Assembly: GCA_031279155.1 (NCBI GenBank)
Contig: JAITJB010000182.1
Location: 1-26,690, forward strand
From: Deltaproteobacteria bacterium
Lineage (GTDB): Bacteria > Desulfobacterota > Desulfarculia > Adiutricales > Adiutricaceae
Reading direction: 5' to 3'
Length of the DNA: 26,690 nt
Below, piece by piece: positions 8,774 through 14,574 of this stretch (positions are counted from its first letter, which is position 1; every line of letters begins with the position of its first letter). The position numbers and the translations under genes are program-made. A model generated the notes under the pieces. That model worked only from the letters and a program-made list of their open reading frames with translations, was not told the origin of the DNA and did not search any database.

Positions 8774-8881
8774 GGGCCGGGGACCTGATAGATCCACCGC
8801 TGGCGACAGGCGCCAGTCCGGGTGCTGTCCGCCGCCGCATAAAGGCGGGGGCAGTAGGGGAGGCGTGAGGGCGGTCGGCCC
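8774..8881. ncRNA. Candidate structured RNA or leader in GC-rich island
   Basis: GGGCCG (8774-8779) plus ACC (8783-8785) can pair with GGT (8873-8875) plus CGGCCC (8876-8881), closing a ~108-nt domain. Inside is a perfect hairpin CTGGCG-acagg-CGCCAG (8800-8816) and a second imperfect stem built on CCGCC and GGCGG. The segment is much more GC-rich than its flanks. The strand is undetermined: it could be a leader of the leftward activase or a separate RNA. It does not match the conserved cores I know for cobalamin, TPP, SRP, 6S or RNase P RNAs. Confidence 0.35.
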
Positions 8882-9028
8882 GGAGTAAAAGATTGGAAAA
8901 ACACAGGCTCGCTCAAGTTTATAGTTCGCGTCGATATTAAGAGCTGATTTACTATCCGAAAACACTATAGAAAAACGAACGGAGCCTCGTTTTCTTGGCC
9001 TATAGTAACATATTTCGGAGAGAATTGA

Positions 9029-9034
9029 TATAAT
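9029..9034 (+). promoter_or_regulatory. Possible -10 box for leuD
   Basis: TATAAT lies about 100 nt upstream of the leuD ATG in an AT-rich stretch. The sequence at -35 distance (GTAACA or TAACAT) is weak, so this is only a candidate. Confidence 0.3.
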
Positions 9035-9135
9035 AATTAAGTGGCCTATTTAAGACAGTCAAAATTTTTTTGGGCCCATATGCCTATCGGGAGTTTTTTA
9101 TAAAGCCTAGGCGCTTTAATCAGGAGAATACTACC

Positions 9136-9759
9136 ATGAAAGCCTTTACGGTTTTAACCTCTAAGGCGGTCGCCATTGACCAACCTAACATTGATACCGA
9201 TCTGCTAATTCCTAAACAGTTTCTCACCCGCATTGACCGAAGCGGCTACGGTCCTTTTCTCTTCTACGATCTAAGATTTGACGATAATGGCCAGGAGAAC
9301 GAGGGCTTTATTTTAAATCGCCCTGAAGGCCAAAAAGCCCAAATCCTTTTGGCCAGAGAGAATTTTGGCTGCGGATCCAGCCGCGAACACGCGGTCTGGG
9401 CTCTCGATGGCTTTGGCTTTCGGGTGGTTATCGCCCCAAGCTTTGGCGATATATTTTACAATAATTCCCTGTCCCAAGGCTTACTTTTAATTAAGCTGCC
9501 CCCGAGCTCTTTTGAGCCCTTAATAAAAAGGGTCTTAGAAACCCAGGGTTTGGAGCTCACAGTCGATCTAAAAGCCCAAACTATCACCACGCCCGATAGC
9601 CAGGTAATCCCCTTTGAGATCGATAGCCTCAGGCGGGAGAAGTACCTCCAAGGGCTAGACGCCATTGGCCTAACCTTAAGGCACGAGGAGGCTATTTTAG
9701 CTTACGAGAAAGCTCATGCCAAGCCCTGGCAAGCCAGCCTGCCGACGGGCAAAAACTAG
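9136..9759 (+). CDS. leuD: 3-isopropylmalate dehydratase small subunit
   Basis: A 207-residue swivel-domain subunit that pairs with LeuC to isomerise 2- to 3-isopropylmalate in leucine synthesis. The ATG at 9136 is preceded by AGGAGA; an upstream in-frame extension to 9070 has no support. Signatures are NIDTDLLIPKQFL near the N-terminus and LARENFGCGSSREHAVWAL, the substrate-recognition loop, followed by FGDIFYNNS. Length and the TRIDRSGYG segment fit the ~200-residue proteobacterial type rather than the shorter archaeal-like type. No leuC lies in the window. The radical SAM gene starts 28 nt after its stop, so the two could share a transcript, but the sharp drop in GC at the boundary suggests the following genes have a different history. 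Confidence 0.93.
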   Translation: MKAFTVLTSKAVAIDQPNIDTDLLIPKQFLTRIDRSGYGPFLFYDLRFDDNGQENEGFILNRPEGQKAQILLARENFGCGSSREHAVWALDGFGFRVVIAPSFGDIFYNNSLSQGLLLIKLPPSSFEPLIKRVLETQGLELTVDLKAQTITTPDSQVIPFEIDSLRREKYLQGLDAIGLTLRHEEAILAYEKAHAKPWQASLPTGKN

Positions 9760-9787
9760 ATTAAAAAAGACCTATAAGTACTATTAT

Positions 9788-11137
9788 ATGAATGATTTAA
9801 CGCAGCCAAGGCTACCAAAAGATGCTGTTATTTTAGAAGAAAATGACAAGGTCTTACTTTTAATTCCTTCTAAACCAGATTGGGTAACTGTCAATAAGAA
9901 TGCCGCCATACTATTATCTTTGTGCGACGGAAATCATTCGATCTCTGACATTAAAAACCTACTCAATGATCATCCTTATAAACAAGAAGCTTTTGATTTA
10001 ATTGAAAAGTTAGAGCAAAGAAGCTTCTTTTCTGAATCTAGAAGGCCAGAATTTAAAATTAGACATCTTAAAAATGTCCATTTAAATATATCAGATGCTT
10101 GCAACTTAAAATGTCTCTATTGTTACGCTAGCGATCGTCAGCGGCCTGGCGCCGACAACAATGGCACCGGCAGCCATAGCCCTGACAGTCATAGCCCCGA
10201 CAGCCATGGCAACGACAATAATAGCCTCAACCATAAAGCTCTTTTATCGCTATCAGATTATCATAATTTAATTGATGAAATTTACGATTTCTCACCAAAT
10301 ATTGCCATTACCATTACGGGCGGTGAGCCTCTTTTAAATAAAGACGCCTTTAAAATTGGAGAATATTGTAAAAATAAAGGCTTTTATGTTTACATTCTAA
10401 CAAACGGAACTTTTATAGATAAAAATAATATCGAAAAGGTCAAAGCCTCTTTTGACCATGTCAAGATTTCCATTGACTCCTGGAATGAAAAAATTCATGA
10501 TCACTTAAGGGGCCCGGGAGCTTACGCTAAAGTTGTCAACTCCGCTAATTTACTAGAAGAATATCAAGTTGAGTTCACGGTGGCGACCACGCTGACTTCT
10601 TATAATCTGGTAGATATTCAACAGTTAGTCGATAAATTTGGGGCCAAACTTACCTTTCAGCCTCTTTTTTGCGCGGGCGACGGCAAGAATATTTTTGATA
10701 AATATAGATTATCCGGTCATGACTACTACTATGCTCTAAAAAGTCTAAATAATGTTCAGCCTTTTTCTGATATATACGGTTACTTAGAGCAACAGAGAAA
10801 TAACCCCTCGCCGCGCTGTGCCGTGGGGGATTCGGAAATCAGCGTTTCAGCCTATGGTGATGTCTACCCATGCCATATGCTCCACCATAAGCAATTTTAT
10901 TCAGGAAATATAAAAGAAGATTCTTTTAAAAATATTTATTTAAATTCTAGCGTCTTACAAGATGTTAGAAAGTTATCAATTTCTACTAGAGAAGTTTGCT
11001 CAGCTTGTCCCATAAGATTTCTGTGCTGCGGCGGTTGCTGGGCCAGATCATTTTTTGAACACGGCCATTTAAATATTCAAGATTCTTTTTGTGATTATGA
11101 ACTATTAGCCATTAAAGATGCTCTTCTTACCAGTTAA
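9788..11137 (+). CDS. Radical SAM/SPASM peptide maturase with PqqD-like leader-binding domain
   Basis: A 449-residue enzyme predicted to modify the adjacent repeat protein post-translationally. Residues ~10-90 look like a PqqD/RRE domain (precursor leader recognition). The radical SAM cluster is SDACNLKCLYCYAS (C105, C109, C112), followed by TITGGEPLL (178-181 GGEP). A C-terminal SPASM region carries C344, C362, C404, C407, C413, C414, C417 and C435, enough for two auxiliary Fe-S clusters. The ATG at 9788 gives the natural start of the RRE-like domain, but no clear ribosome-binding site is seen. The gene is AT-rich (14 of 60 bases are G/C at 10381-10440) against GC-rich neighbours, suggesting transfer. 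A GC-rich low-complexity insert (residues ~119-148, repeating S-H-S-P-D) sits just after the cluster motif. The partner gene starts 20 nt downstream. The chemistry (thioether, carbon-carbon bond or other) cannot be read from the sequence. Confidence 0.88.
   Translation: MNDLTQPRLPKDAVILEENDKVLLLIPSKPDWVTVNKNAAILLSLCDGNHSISDIKNLLNDHPYKQEAFDLIEKLEQRSFFSESRRPEFKIRHLKNVHLNISDACNLKCLYCYASDRQRPGADNNGTGSHSPDSHSPDSHGNDNNSLNHKALLSLSDYHNLIDEIYDFSPNIAITITGGEPLLNKDAFKIGEYCKNKGFYVYILTNGTFIDKNNIEKVKASFDHVKISIDSWNEKIHDHLRGPGAYAKVVNSANLLEEYQVEFTVATTLTSYNLVDIQQLVDKFGAKLTFQPLFCAGDGKNIFDKYRLSGHDYYYALKSLNNVQPFSDIYGYLEQQRNNPSPRCAVGDSEISVSAYGDVYPCHMLHHKQFYSGNIKEDSFKNIYLNSSVLQDVRKLSISTREVCSACPIRFLCCGGCWARSFFEHGHLNIQDSFCDYELLAIKDALLTS
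10150..10225 (+). repeat. In-frame GC-rich repeat insert in the radical SAM gene
   Basis: Imperfect 15-bp units (AGCCATAGCCCTGAC, AGTCATAGCCCCGAC, AGCCATGGCAACGAC) encode S-H-x-x-D repeats directly after the Fe-S motif. This region is about two-thirds G/C, in a gene otherwise strongly AT-rich. Confidence 0.65.
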
Positions 11138-11157
11138 CGATAAAATTTGAGGGAAAT

Positions 11158-11652
11158 ATGTCAGATCTTTTGTCCAGGCGTAATTTTTTAAAGTTTGGCT
11201 TTGCCTCCATTGCTGCTCTGGCCGCCAGCTCAGTTACGGTGGTCTTTGATAAAACAACCGGCTTTACGGCCAATACAGATCAAAATAATTTTACATTGGG
11301 AGTATCTAAGGCTATGGCCAAATGCGGCTGGACCATAGATTGTGGCGGCGGCGGAGGCATGTGCGGTAAAACCATAGAGTGCGCTGGCGGCGGCGGGGTC
11401 TGCGGTAAAACCGTAGATTGTGGCGGCAGCGGCGGAACGGGCATGTGCGGCAAAACCGTCGACTGCGGCGGCGGGGGCTCAGGCAGCAAAGGCAAGGGAG
11501 TCTGCGGCAGAACTGTCGATTGCGCTGGCGGCGGCGGGATATGCGGCAAAACCGTCGATTGCGGCGGCGGCGGAGGCGTGTGCGGTCAAACCGTTGACTG
11601 CGCTGGCGGCGGCGGCAAATGCGGCCGAACCGTTGATTGCGGCGGTTCTTAA
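11158..11652 (+). CDS. Tat-exported Cys/Gly-rich repeat protein, likely RiPP precursor
   Basis: A 164-residue protein with a GAGGG ribosome-binding site. The N-terminus has a textbook twin-arginine signal, SRRNFLKFG (residues 6-14), then a hydrophobic stretch AALAASSVTVV. From residue 56 to the end there are eight units C-G-[KWRQ]-T-[VI]-[DE]-C separated by Gly-rich spacers. Cys are at 56/62, 69/75, 82/88, 97/103, 116/122, 129/135, 142/148 and 155/161. The period is 13 residues except for spacers of +2 after unit 3 and +6 after unit 4. Spacers are mostly AGGGG or GGGGG plus one hydrophobic residue. The only aromatic residue in the repeats is Trp58. It lies 20 nt after the radical SAM gene and is its probable substrate. 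Tat export normally carries folded proteins, which fits modification in the cytoplasm before export. A metal-binding protein is the main alternative. Confidence 0.85.
   Translation: MSDLLSRRNFLKFGFASIAALAASSVTVVFDKTTGFTANTDQNNFTLGVSKAMAKCGWTIDCGGGGGMCGKTIECAGGGGVCGKTVDCGGSGGTGMCGKTVDCGGGGSGSKGKGVCGRTVDCAGGGGICGKTVDCGGGGGVCGQTVDCAGGGGKCGRTVDCGGS
11323..11646 (+). repeat. 39-bp coding tandem repeat, eight units
   Basis: The DNA under the C-G-x-T-[VI]-[DE]-C repeats has a 39-bp period (units 1-3 and 5-8), with 6-bp and 18-bp in-frame insertions after units 3 and 4. Synonymous codons vary between units (for example GTAGAT, GTCGAC, GTCGAT and GTTGAC for Val-Asp), so the repeat is held at the protein level and is not a fresh DNA duplication. 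Confidence 0.85.
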
Positions 11653-11665
11653 GTCTTGGAGCGCT

Positions 11666-12295
11666 TTATTTTTGGCCGGCTAAAATTTGAGCGGCCATCT
11701 TGGGATCTTGGGCCCCGGCGATAGCTGAGATAACGGCTAAGCCTGTGAAACCAAAGGAGCGAATTTTCTGGCAGTTTTCTAAATTTATGCCGCCGATACC
11801 AACTGTTAAGGCCCCTGTTTTGATGATGGCGTCAATTTCGCTATTTTCGATAACCTCAGCTTCGGTTTTGCTGTCGGTTGAGATTATGGCCCCTAACCCT
11901 AAATAATCGGCCCCGGCTTCTATAGCCTCATTGGCTTGACTTAGATTGGCAACTGATACGCCTAAGATCATCGATTTGGGGAGAATTTCCCGGGCAGCTA
12001 ATGCCGGCAGATCGTTTTGGCCCAAGTGGACGCCGTCAGCCTTAACGGCAAGGGCGATATCGGGGCGATCGTTAATGATAAATAGTCGTTCTCTGGCCCG
12101 GCAAAAGGGAACTAATTGAAGGGCTAAATTATAAAAATCCCGAGCGTAGGCTGATTTTTCCCTGAGCTGTAAGGTTGTCACCCCGCCGCTAAAAGCTAAC
12201 TCACATAATTCAAAGATTGTTCGCGGCCTGGCCTCTTGTTGGCTGATGACCAGGGTCAGGTTTAGGGCGGCTAATAGATCAGTTTGGCTAATCAA
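11666..12295 (-). CDS. thiE: Thiamine-phosphate synthase
   Basis: A 209-residue TIM-barrel enzyme that joins HMP-pyrophosphate and the thiazole phosphate to give thiamine monophosphate. Family landmarks are TLQLREK, FIINDRPDIALAVKADGVHLGQNDLP, the diphosphate-binding GLGAIISTDSKTEAE and the terminal VGIGGINLENC and GLAVISAI. The start appears to be TTG at 12295, as no ATG fits at the N-terminus. It is the last gene of the leftward thiD-thiM-thiE set, 95 nt after thiM. Its stop lies 13 nt from the stop of the convergent repeat protein, with no strong terminator between them (only a 5-bp GGCCG/CGGCC stem inside the thiE end). Confidence 0.93.
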   Translation of the reverse strand: MISQTDLLAALNLTLVISQQEARPRTIFELCELAFSGGVTTLQLREKSAYARDFYNLALQLVPFCRARERLFIINDRPDIALAVKADGVHLGQNDLPALAAREILPKSMILGVSVANLSQANEAIEAGADYLGLGAIISTDSKTEAEVIENSEIDAIIKTGALTVGIGGINLENCQKIRSFGFTGLAVISAIAGAQDPKMAAQILAGQK

Positions 12296-12329
12296 AATAA
12301 AAACCTAAATTTTTTTTGGTAGTTTTTAA

Positions 12330-12408
12330 ATTAGGCCAGAATTAGGCCAGAAGTCAGGCAAGAATTCTAGCGAGCTCTCTAGCAAGCTCTCTAGGCAAGA
12401 TCCCTAGG
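12330..12408. repeat. Degenerate 11-13 bp tandem repeats in the thiM-thiE gap
   Basis: ATTAGGCCAGA occurs twice (12330-12351), followed by AGTCAGGCAAGA. A second series is TCTAGCGAGCTC, TCTAGCAAGCTC and TCTAGGCAAGATC (12366-12402), then CCTAGG. The second array runs into the last codons and stop of thiM (12391), so the final residues of ThiM are repeat-derived. Confidence 0.7.
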
Positions 12409-13182
12409 GGTTATCTGGGCGATTTGATCGAATAAGAGGGTTTTATAGGCGCCTAAAGATTTATCTGAGCCTTTTAAGCCCAAATGCGCCCTCTCGCCGG
12501 CCAAGGCCAGGTGCCAAAGGGCGGCGGCAGTTGCGGCCAAGGGATTATCAGGCGAGGCTGCCACGTAAGCCCCGGTGATGGCCGTAAGTAAGCAGCCCGT
12601 CCCGGTGAGCTTGGTCATGAGCTCATGGCCGCCTTCGATCTTCATGGTTTCATTTCCATCGGTTACGATGTCAGTTGGGCCGGTCACGGCTACGACAACC
12701 CCCAGGGAAGCGGCCAAAATCTTAGCTTTTTCAACCATGACCTCGAAGTTAGAAGCGGCAATGGAATCTACCCCCTTCTGACCAGGGGAGGCCCCGCAAA
12801 GAGCCAGGATTTCTGAGGCGTTACCCCTAATAACCGAAGCCTTACTGGAAAACTTATTGGCTGCCGTTAGCCGCCTGGGCGTTGCTCCGGCCCCAACGGG
12901 ATCTAAAATTATCGGTATGCCCTTAAATTTGGCCCGTTCTATGGCTGAATCCATAACTATTTCTTGGGCCTCTGAGATGGTACCGATATTTACGACTAAA
13001 GCTGAGGCTATGGCCGCTAAGTCAGCGGCGTCGGCTTTGTCGTCACTCATGACCGGCGAAGCGCCGATGGCCAGTAAGGCGTTGGCGCAATCTGTAATGG
13101 TAACTAGGTTAGTTAGGCACAAAATTAAAGGCGATTGTTTCTGAACTCTAATAAGATACTGGCTGTAATCAGGCGTTTTCAC
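12391..13182 (-). CDS. thiM: Hydroxyethylthiazole kinase
   Basis: A 263-residue ribokinase-like salvage enzyme that phosphorylates 4-methyl-5-(2-hydroxyethyl)thiazole to supply ThiE. Signatures include PLILCLTNLVTITDCANALLAIGASPVMS at the N-terminus, ILDPVGAGATPRR, IRGNASEILAL and the catalytic anion-hole loop LTGTGCLLTAITGA. The start is GTG at 13182, inside the last codons of thiD (14-nt overlap), with GGAAG upstream. This indicates translational coupling. Its C-terminus merges into a tandem repeat. Confidence 0.94.
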   Translation of the reverse strand: MKTPDYSQYLIRVQKQSPLILCLTNLVTITDCANALLAIGASPVMSDDKADAADLAAIASALVVNIGTISEAQEIVMDSAIERAKFKGIPIILDPVGAGATPRRLTAANKFSSKASVIRGNASEILALCGASPGQKGVDSIAASNFEVMVEKAKILAASLGVVVAVTGPTDIVTDGNETMKIEGGHELMTKLTGTGCLLTAITGAYVAASPDNPLAATAAALWHLALAGERAHLGLKGSDKSLGAYKTLLFDQIAQITPRDLA

Positions 13183-14011
13183 GATTTTTTACTTCCGTGT
13201 AGTTGTAAAAGTGATAGAAATGATTTAGAGGCCCTGGACCGCGACCTAACTTAATGGAAGTTGCCAGGGCGCCGGCGACAAAGAGTTTAGCTAATTTTAC
13301 GGCCTCTTCCAAGCTCTCGCCTCTAGCCATGGCCGAAGCTATGGCCGAGGATAGCGTACAGCCCGTACCGTGGTTGTTGGAGGTCTGGACCCTTTTAGTC
13401 GATATCCAGGTCGGTCCTTTGGGGCCTAAAAAAAGATCTCTGGCGTCTGGCCCATGGGCGTGCCCGCCCTTAATTAAAACCCCGTTGGCCCCTAGTTCGG
13501 CTATCTTTTCGGCGGCCAGGACGTAGTCGGATTCTAGCGAAATATCTACCCCGGAAAGTGCTCTGGCTTCCGGTAGATTTGGCGTAACTAAGGTGGTCAG
13601 TGGAAAGAGAGTCACTAAGGCTTCAATGGCATCTTGGTCAATAAAGGTGTGGCCAGTAGCGCTGACCATGACCGGATCTAAGATAACCGGCGGCCTTAAG
13701 GGTAAGTCCTCCAGAAAGGCGGCCACAGCTTTAGTGTTAGCTGCGTTACCTAAGAGGCCGATTTTAATGGCGTCCACCCCGATGTCATCGAAGACGGCCT
13801 TAAGCTGCAGAGTCACTAACTGAGGGGAGACTAGTTCCAGGCCGGTTACGGCCACGGTATTTTGTGCGCTGACCCCGGAGATAACGCATAAGCCATAAAC
13901 GCCAAAGGCGGCGAAGGTCTTTAAGTCAGCTTCTATACCGGCCCCACCGCCGCTATCGGAGGTGGCGATGGTTAAAGCCTTAGTAAGGGTCAACAAGGGC
14001 ACATCGCTCAT
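13169..14011 (-). CDS. thiD: Hydroxymethylpyrimidine/phosphomethylpyrimidine kinase
   Basis: A 280-residue ribokinase-fold enzyme that phosphorylates HMP and HMP-phosphate to the pyrophosphate used by ThiE. It opens with the family signature ATSDSGGGAGIEADLKTFAAFGVYG, has ILDPVMVSATGH and LVTPNLPEA in the middle, and ends with the nucleotide-binding NNHGTGCTLSSAIAS. The ATG at 14011 has a strong GGGAGG site. It is the first gene of the thiD-thiM-thiE operon: all three supply or join thiamine halves, but no de novo thiC, thiG or thiH is present here, which suggests a salvage set. A promoter is proposed at 14107-14135, giving an ~90-nt leader without a TPP riboswitch core. Confidence 0.95.
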   Translation of the reverse strand: MSDVPLLTLTKALTIATSDSGGGAGIEADLKTFAAFGVYGLCVISGVSAQNTVAVTGLELVSPQLVTLQLKAVFDDIGVDAIKIGLLGNAANTKAVAAFLEDLPLRPPVILDPVMVSATGHTFIDQDAIEALVTLFPLTTLVTPNLPEARALSGVDISLESDYVLAAEKIAELGANGVLIKGGHAHGPDARDLFLGPKGPTWISTKRVQTSNNHGTGCTLSSAIASAMARGESLEEAVKLAKLFVAGALATSIKLGRGPGPLNHFYHFYNYTEVKNRENA

Positions 14012-14106
14012 GGAATAACCTCCCAGGTGGCGGCTCTATTTAGGGATTGCTCAGAAGATGTAGTAAGACCGATTAAGTAGAGCAAGTCGGCTCAAAACTG
14101 GCCAAA

Positions 14107-14135
14107 ACTTTACCACTACCAGTCAATTATGTCTA
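14107..14135 (-). promoter_or_regulatory. Candidate promoter of the thi operon
   Basis: On the minus strand TAGACA (14135-14130) is followed after exactly 17 nt by TAAAGT (14112-14107). The -35 is 5/6 to TTGACA and the -10 is 4/6 to TATAAT. It shares TCTAGACAT and GGTAAA with the promoter at 18634-18662. Confidence 0.5.
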
Positions 14136-14294
14136 GAAAAAAGTTGGTACAGATATTTACAAAAATTCAGTAACTAGTTCATTATTGGTTGTAAAATAGC
14201 GTTCGTTAGTTGTCTTAAGTTCCTAGATTTTGATGACTACTGACATATTATGGGAATTTCTTTTTTTCGCTCAAAGTAAACCCTGCTTTTTATA

Positions 14295-14323
14295 TAGACG
14301 TAAGACTGGAAACCAAGTATAAT
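14295..14323 (+). promoter_or_regulatory. Candidate promoter of the coiled-coil/OmpA operon
   Basis: TAGACG (14295-14300), 17-bp spacer, TATAAT (14318-14323, perfect -10). Transcription would begin near 14330, immediately before the structured leader. Confidence 0.55.
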
Positions 14324-14331
14324 TCACTAAC

Positions 14332-14404
14332 CTTGCCCTTAGGGTGGTTTTAATACCACTTAGGGGGCGTGGTCATGCTAGGCCTGCTGGGACCCCCTGG
14401 TGGG
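14332..14404 (+). promoter_or_regulatory. Structured 5' leader with mutually exclusive hairpins
   Basis: GTGGT (14344-14348) can pair with ACCAC (14355-14359). The stem extends outward through G-U wobble pairs and one A-A mismatch to a G-C-rich base. Alternatively CCACT-AGGGGG (14356-14367, one bulged T) pairs with CCCCCTGGTGG (14393-14403). The two stems share CCAC, so only one can form at a time. The G-U pairs work on the plus-strand RNA, which agrees with the proposed start near 14330. It could be an attenuator or ligand-sensing RNA. No U-run follows, so it would more likely act on translation or decay. I do not recognise a known riboswitch core. Confidence 0.45.
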
Positions 14405-14542
14405 CTAAAGAAGTTTTTACCTTAATCAGACAATACGTTCATTAGTTCAAATCGTCAGATCTTTTGTGATTTAGGCGAGCTCAACGAGGACCTTTTCTTA
14501 CCTGCCTTACTCCCGATGGTTTAAGGCCAGATAACCGATTGC

Positions 14543-14570
14543 ACCCGAAAAGACCGGGTTAGGAGGATTG
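14543..14570 (+). promoter_or_regulatory. Hairpin next to strong ribosome-binding site
   Basis: ACCCG (14543-14547) pairs with CGGGT (14555-14559) directly before AGGAGG (14561-14566). The stem ends one base before the Shine-Dalgarno sequence, so it could modulate access to it. Confidence 0.35.
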
Positions 14571-14574
14571 AAAA

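Larger units (their letters stand above)
8658..9135. other. Divergent intergenic region, 478 bp, no convincing gene
   Basis: This lies between the divergent activase and leuD genes. It holds the perfect palindrome CGTATCGCGATACG (8716-8729) next to repeated ATCGAT-like units, a GC-rich segment with folding potential (8774-8881), and an AT-rich stretch with a possible -10 box for leuD. Two overlapping leftward open frames (8671-8965) lack recognisable content and cross the GC-rich segment, so I treat them as chance. Confidence 0.7.
14012..14574. other. Divergent intergenic region, 563 bp, regulatory
   Basis: No gene is seen. The region holds back-to-back promoters: one leftward for thiD (14107-14135) and one rightward (14295-14323). 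The rightward transcript would carry an ~245-nt leader with a strong foldable element at its very start (14332-14404) and a small hairpin next to the ribosome-binding site (14543-14559). Confidence 0.65.

Noticed and set aside
8761..8881. Cobalamin or TPP riboswitch, SRP RNA, 6S RNA or RNase P RNA
   Set aside because: Partial look-alikes (such as ACCTGATAGATCC) occur, but the conserved cores of these RNAs are missing on both strands.
8671..8965. Two leftward open frames upstream of the activase
   Set aside because: They overlap each other, cross the GC-rich foldable island, and have no family features.
9136..9759. LeuD as part of the RiPP system
   Set aside because: It is a typical leucine-pathway subunit with different base composition; adjacency alone does not support a role.
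11280..11549. Leftward proline-rich open frame (PPPP repeats)
   Set aside because: It is the antisense reading of the Gly/Cys repeats; stop codons are rare there because of composition.
11158..11652. Metallothionein-like metal sink
   Set aside because: The Cys spacing (C-x5-C, 13-residue period), Tat leader and adjacent RRE/SPASM radical SAM enzyme fit a modified peptide better, although metal binding is not excluded.
11420..11683. Rightward Ala-rich open frame overlapping the repeat protein
   Set aside because: It is a frame-shifted reading of the same GC-rich repeat without start signals.
11653..11700. Intrinsic terminator between the repeat protein and thiE
   Set aside because: The GGCCG/CGGCC stem is not followed by a T-run on either strand in the correct orientation.
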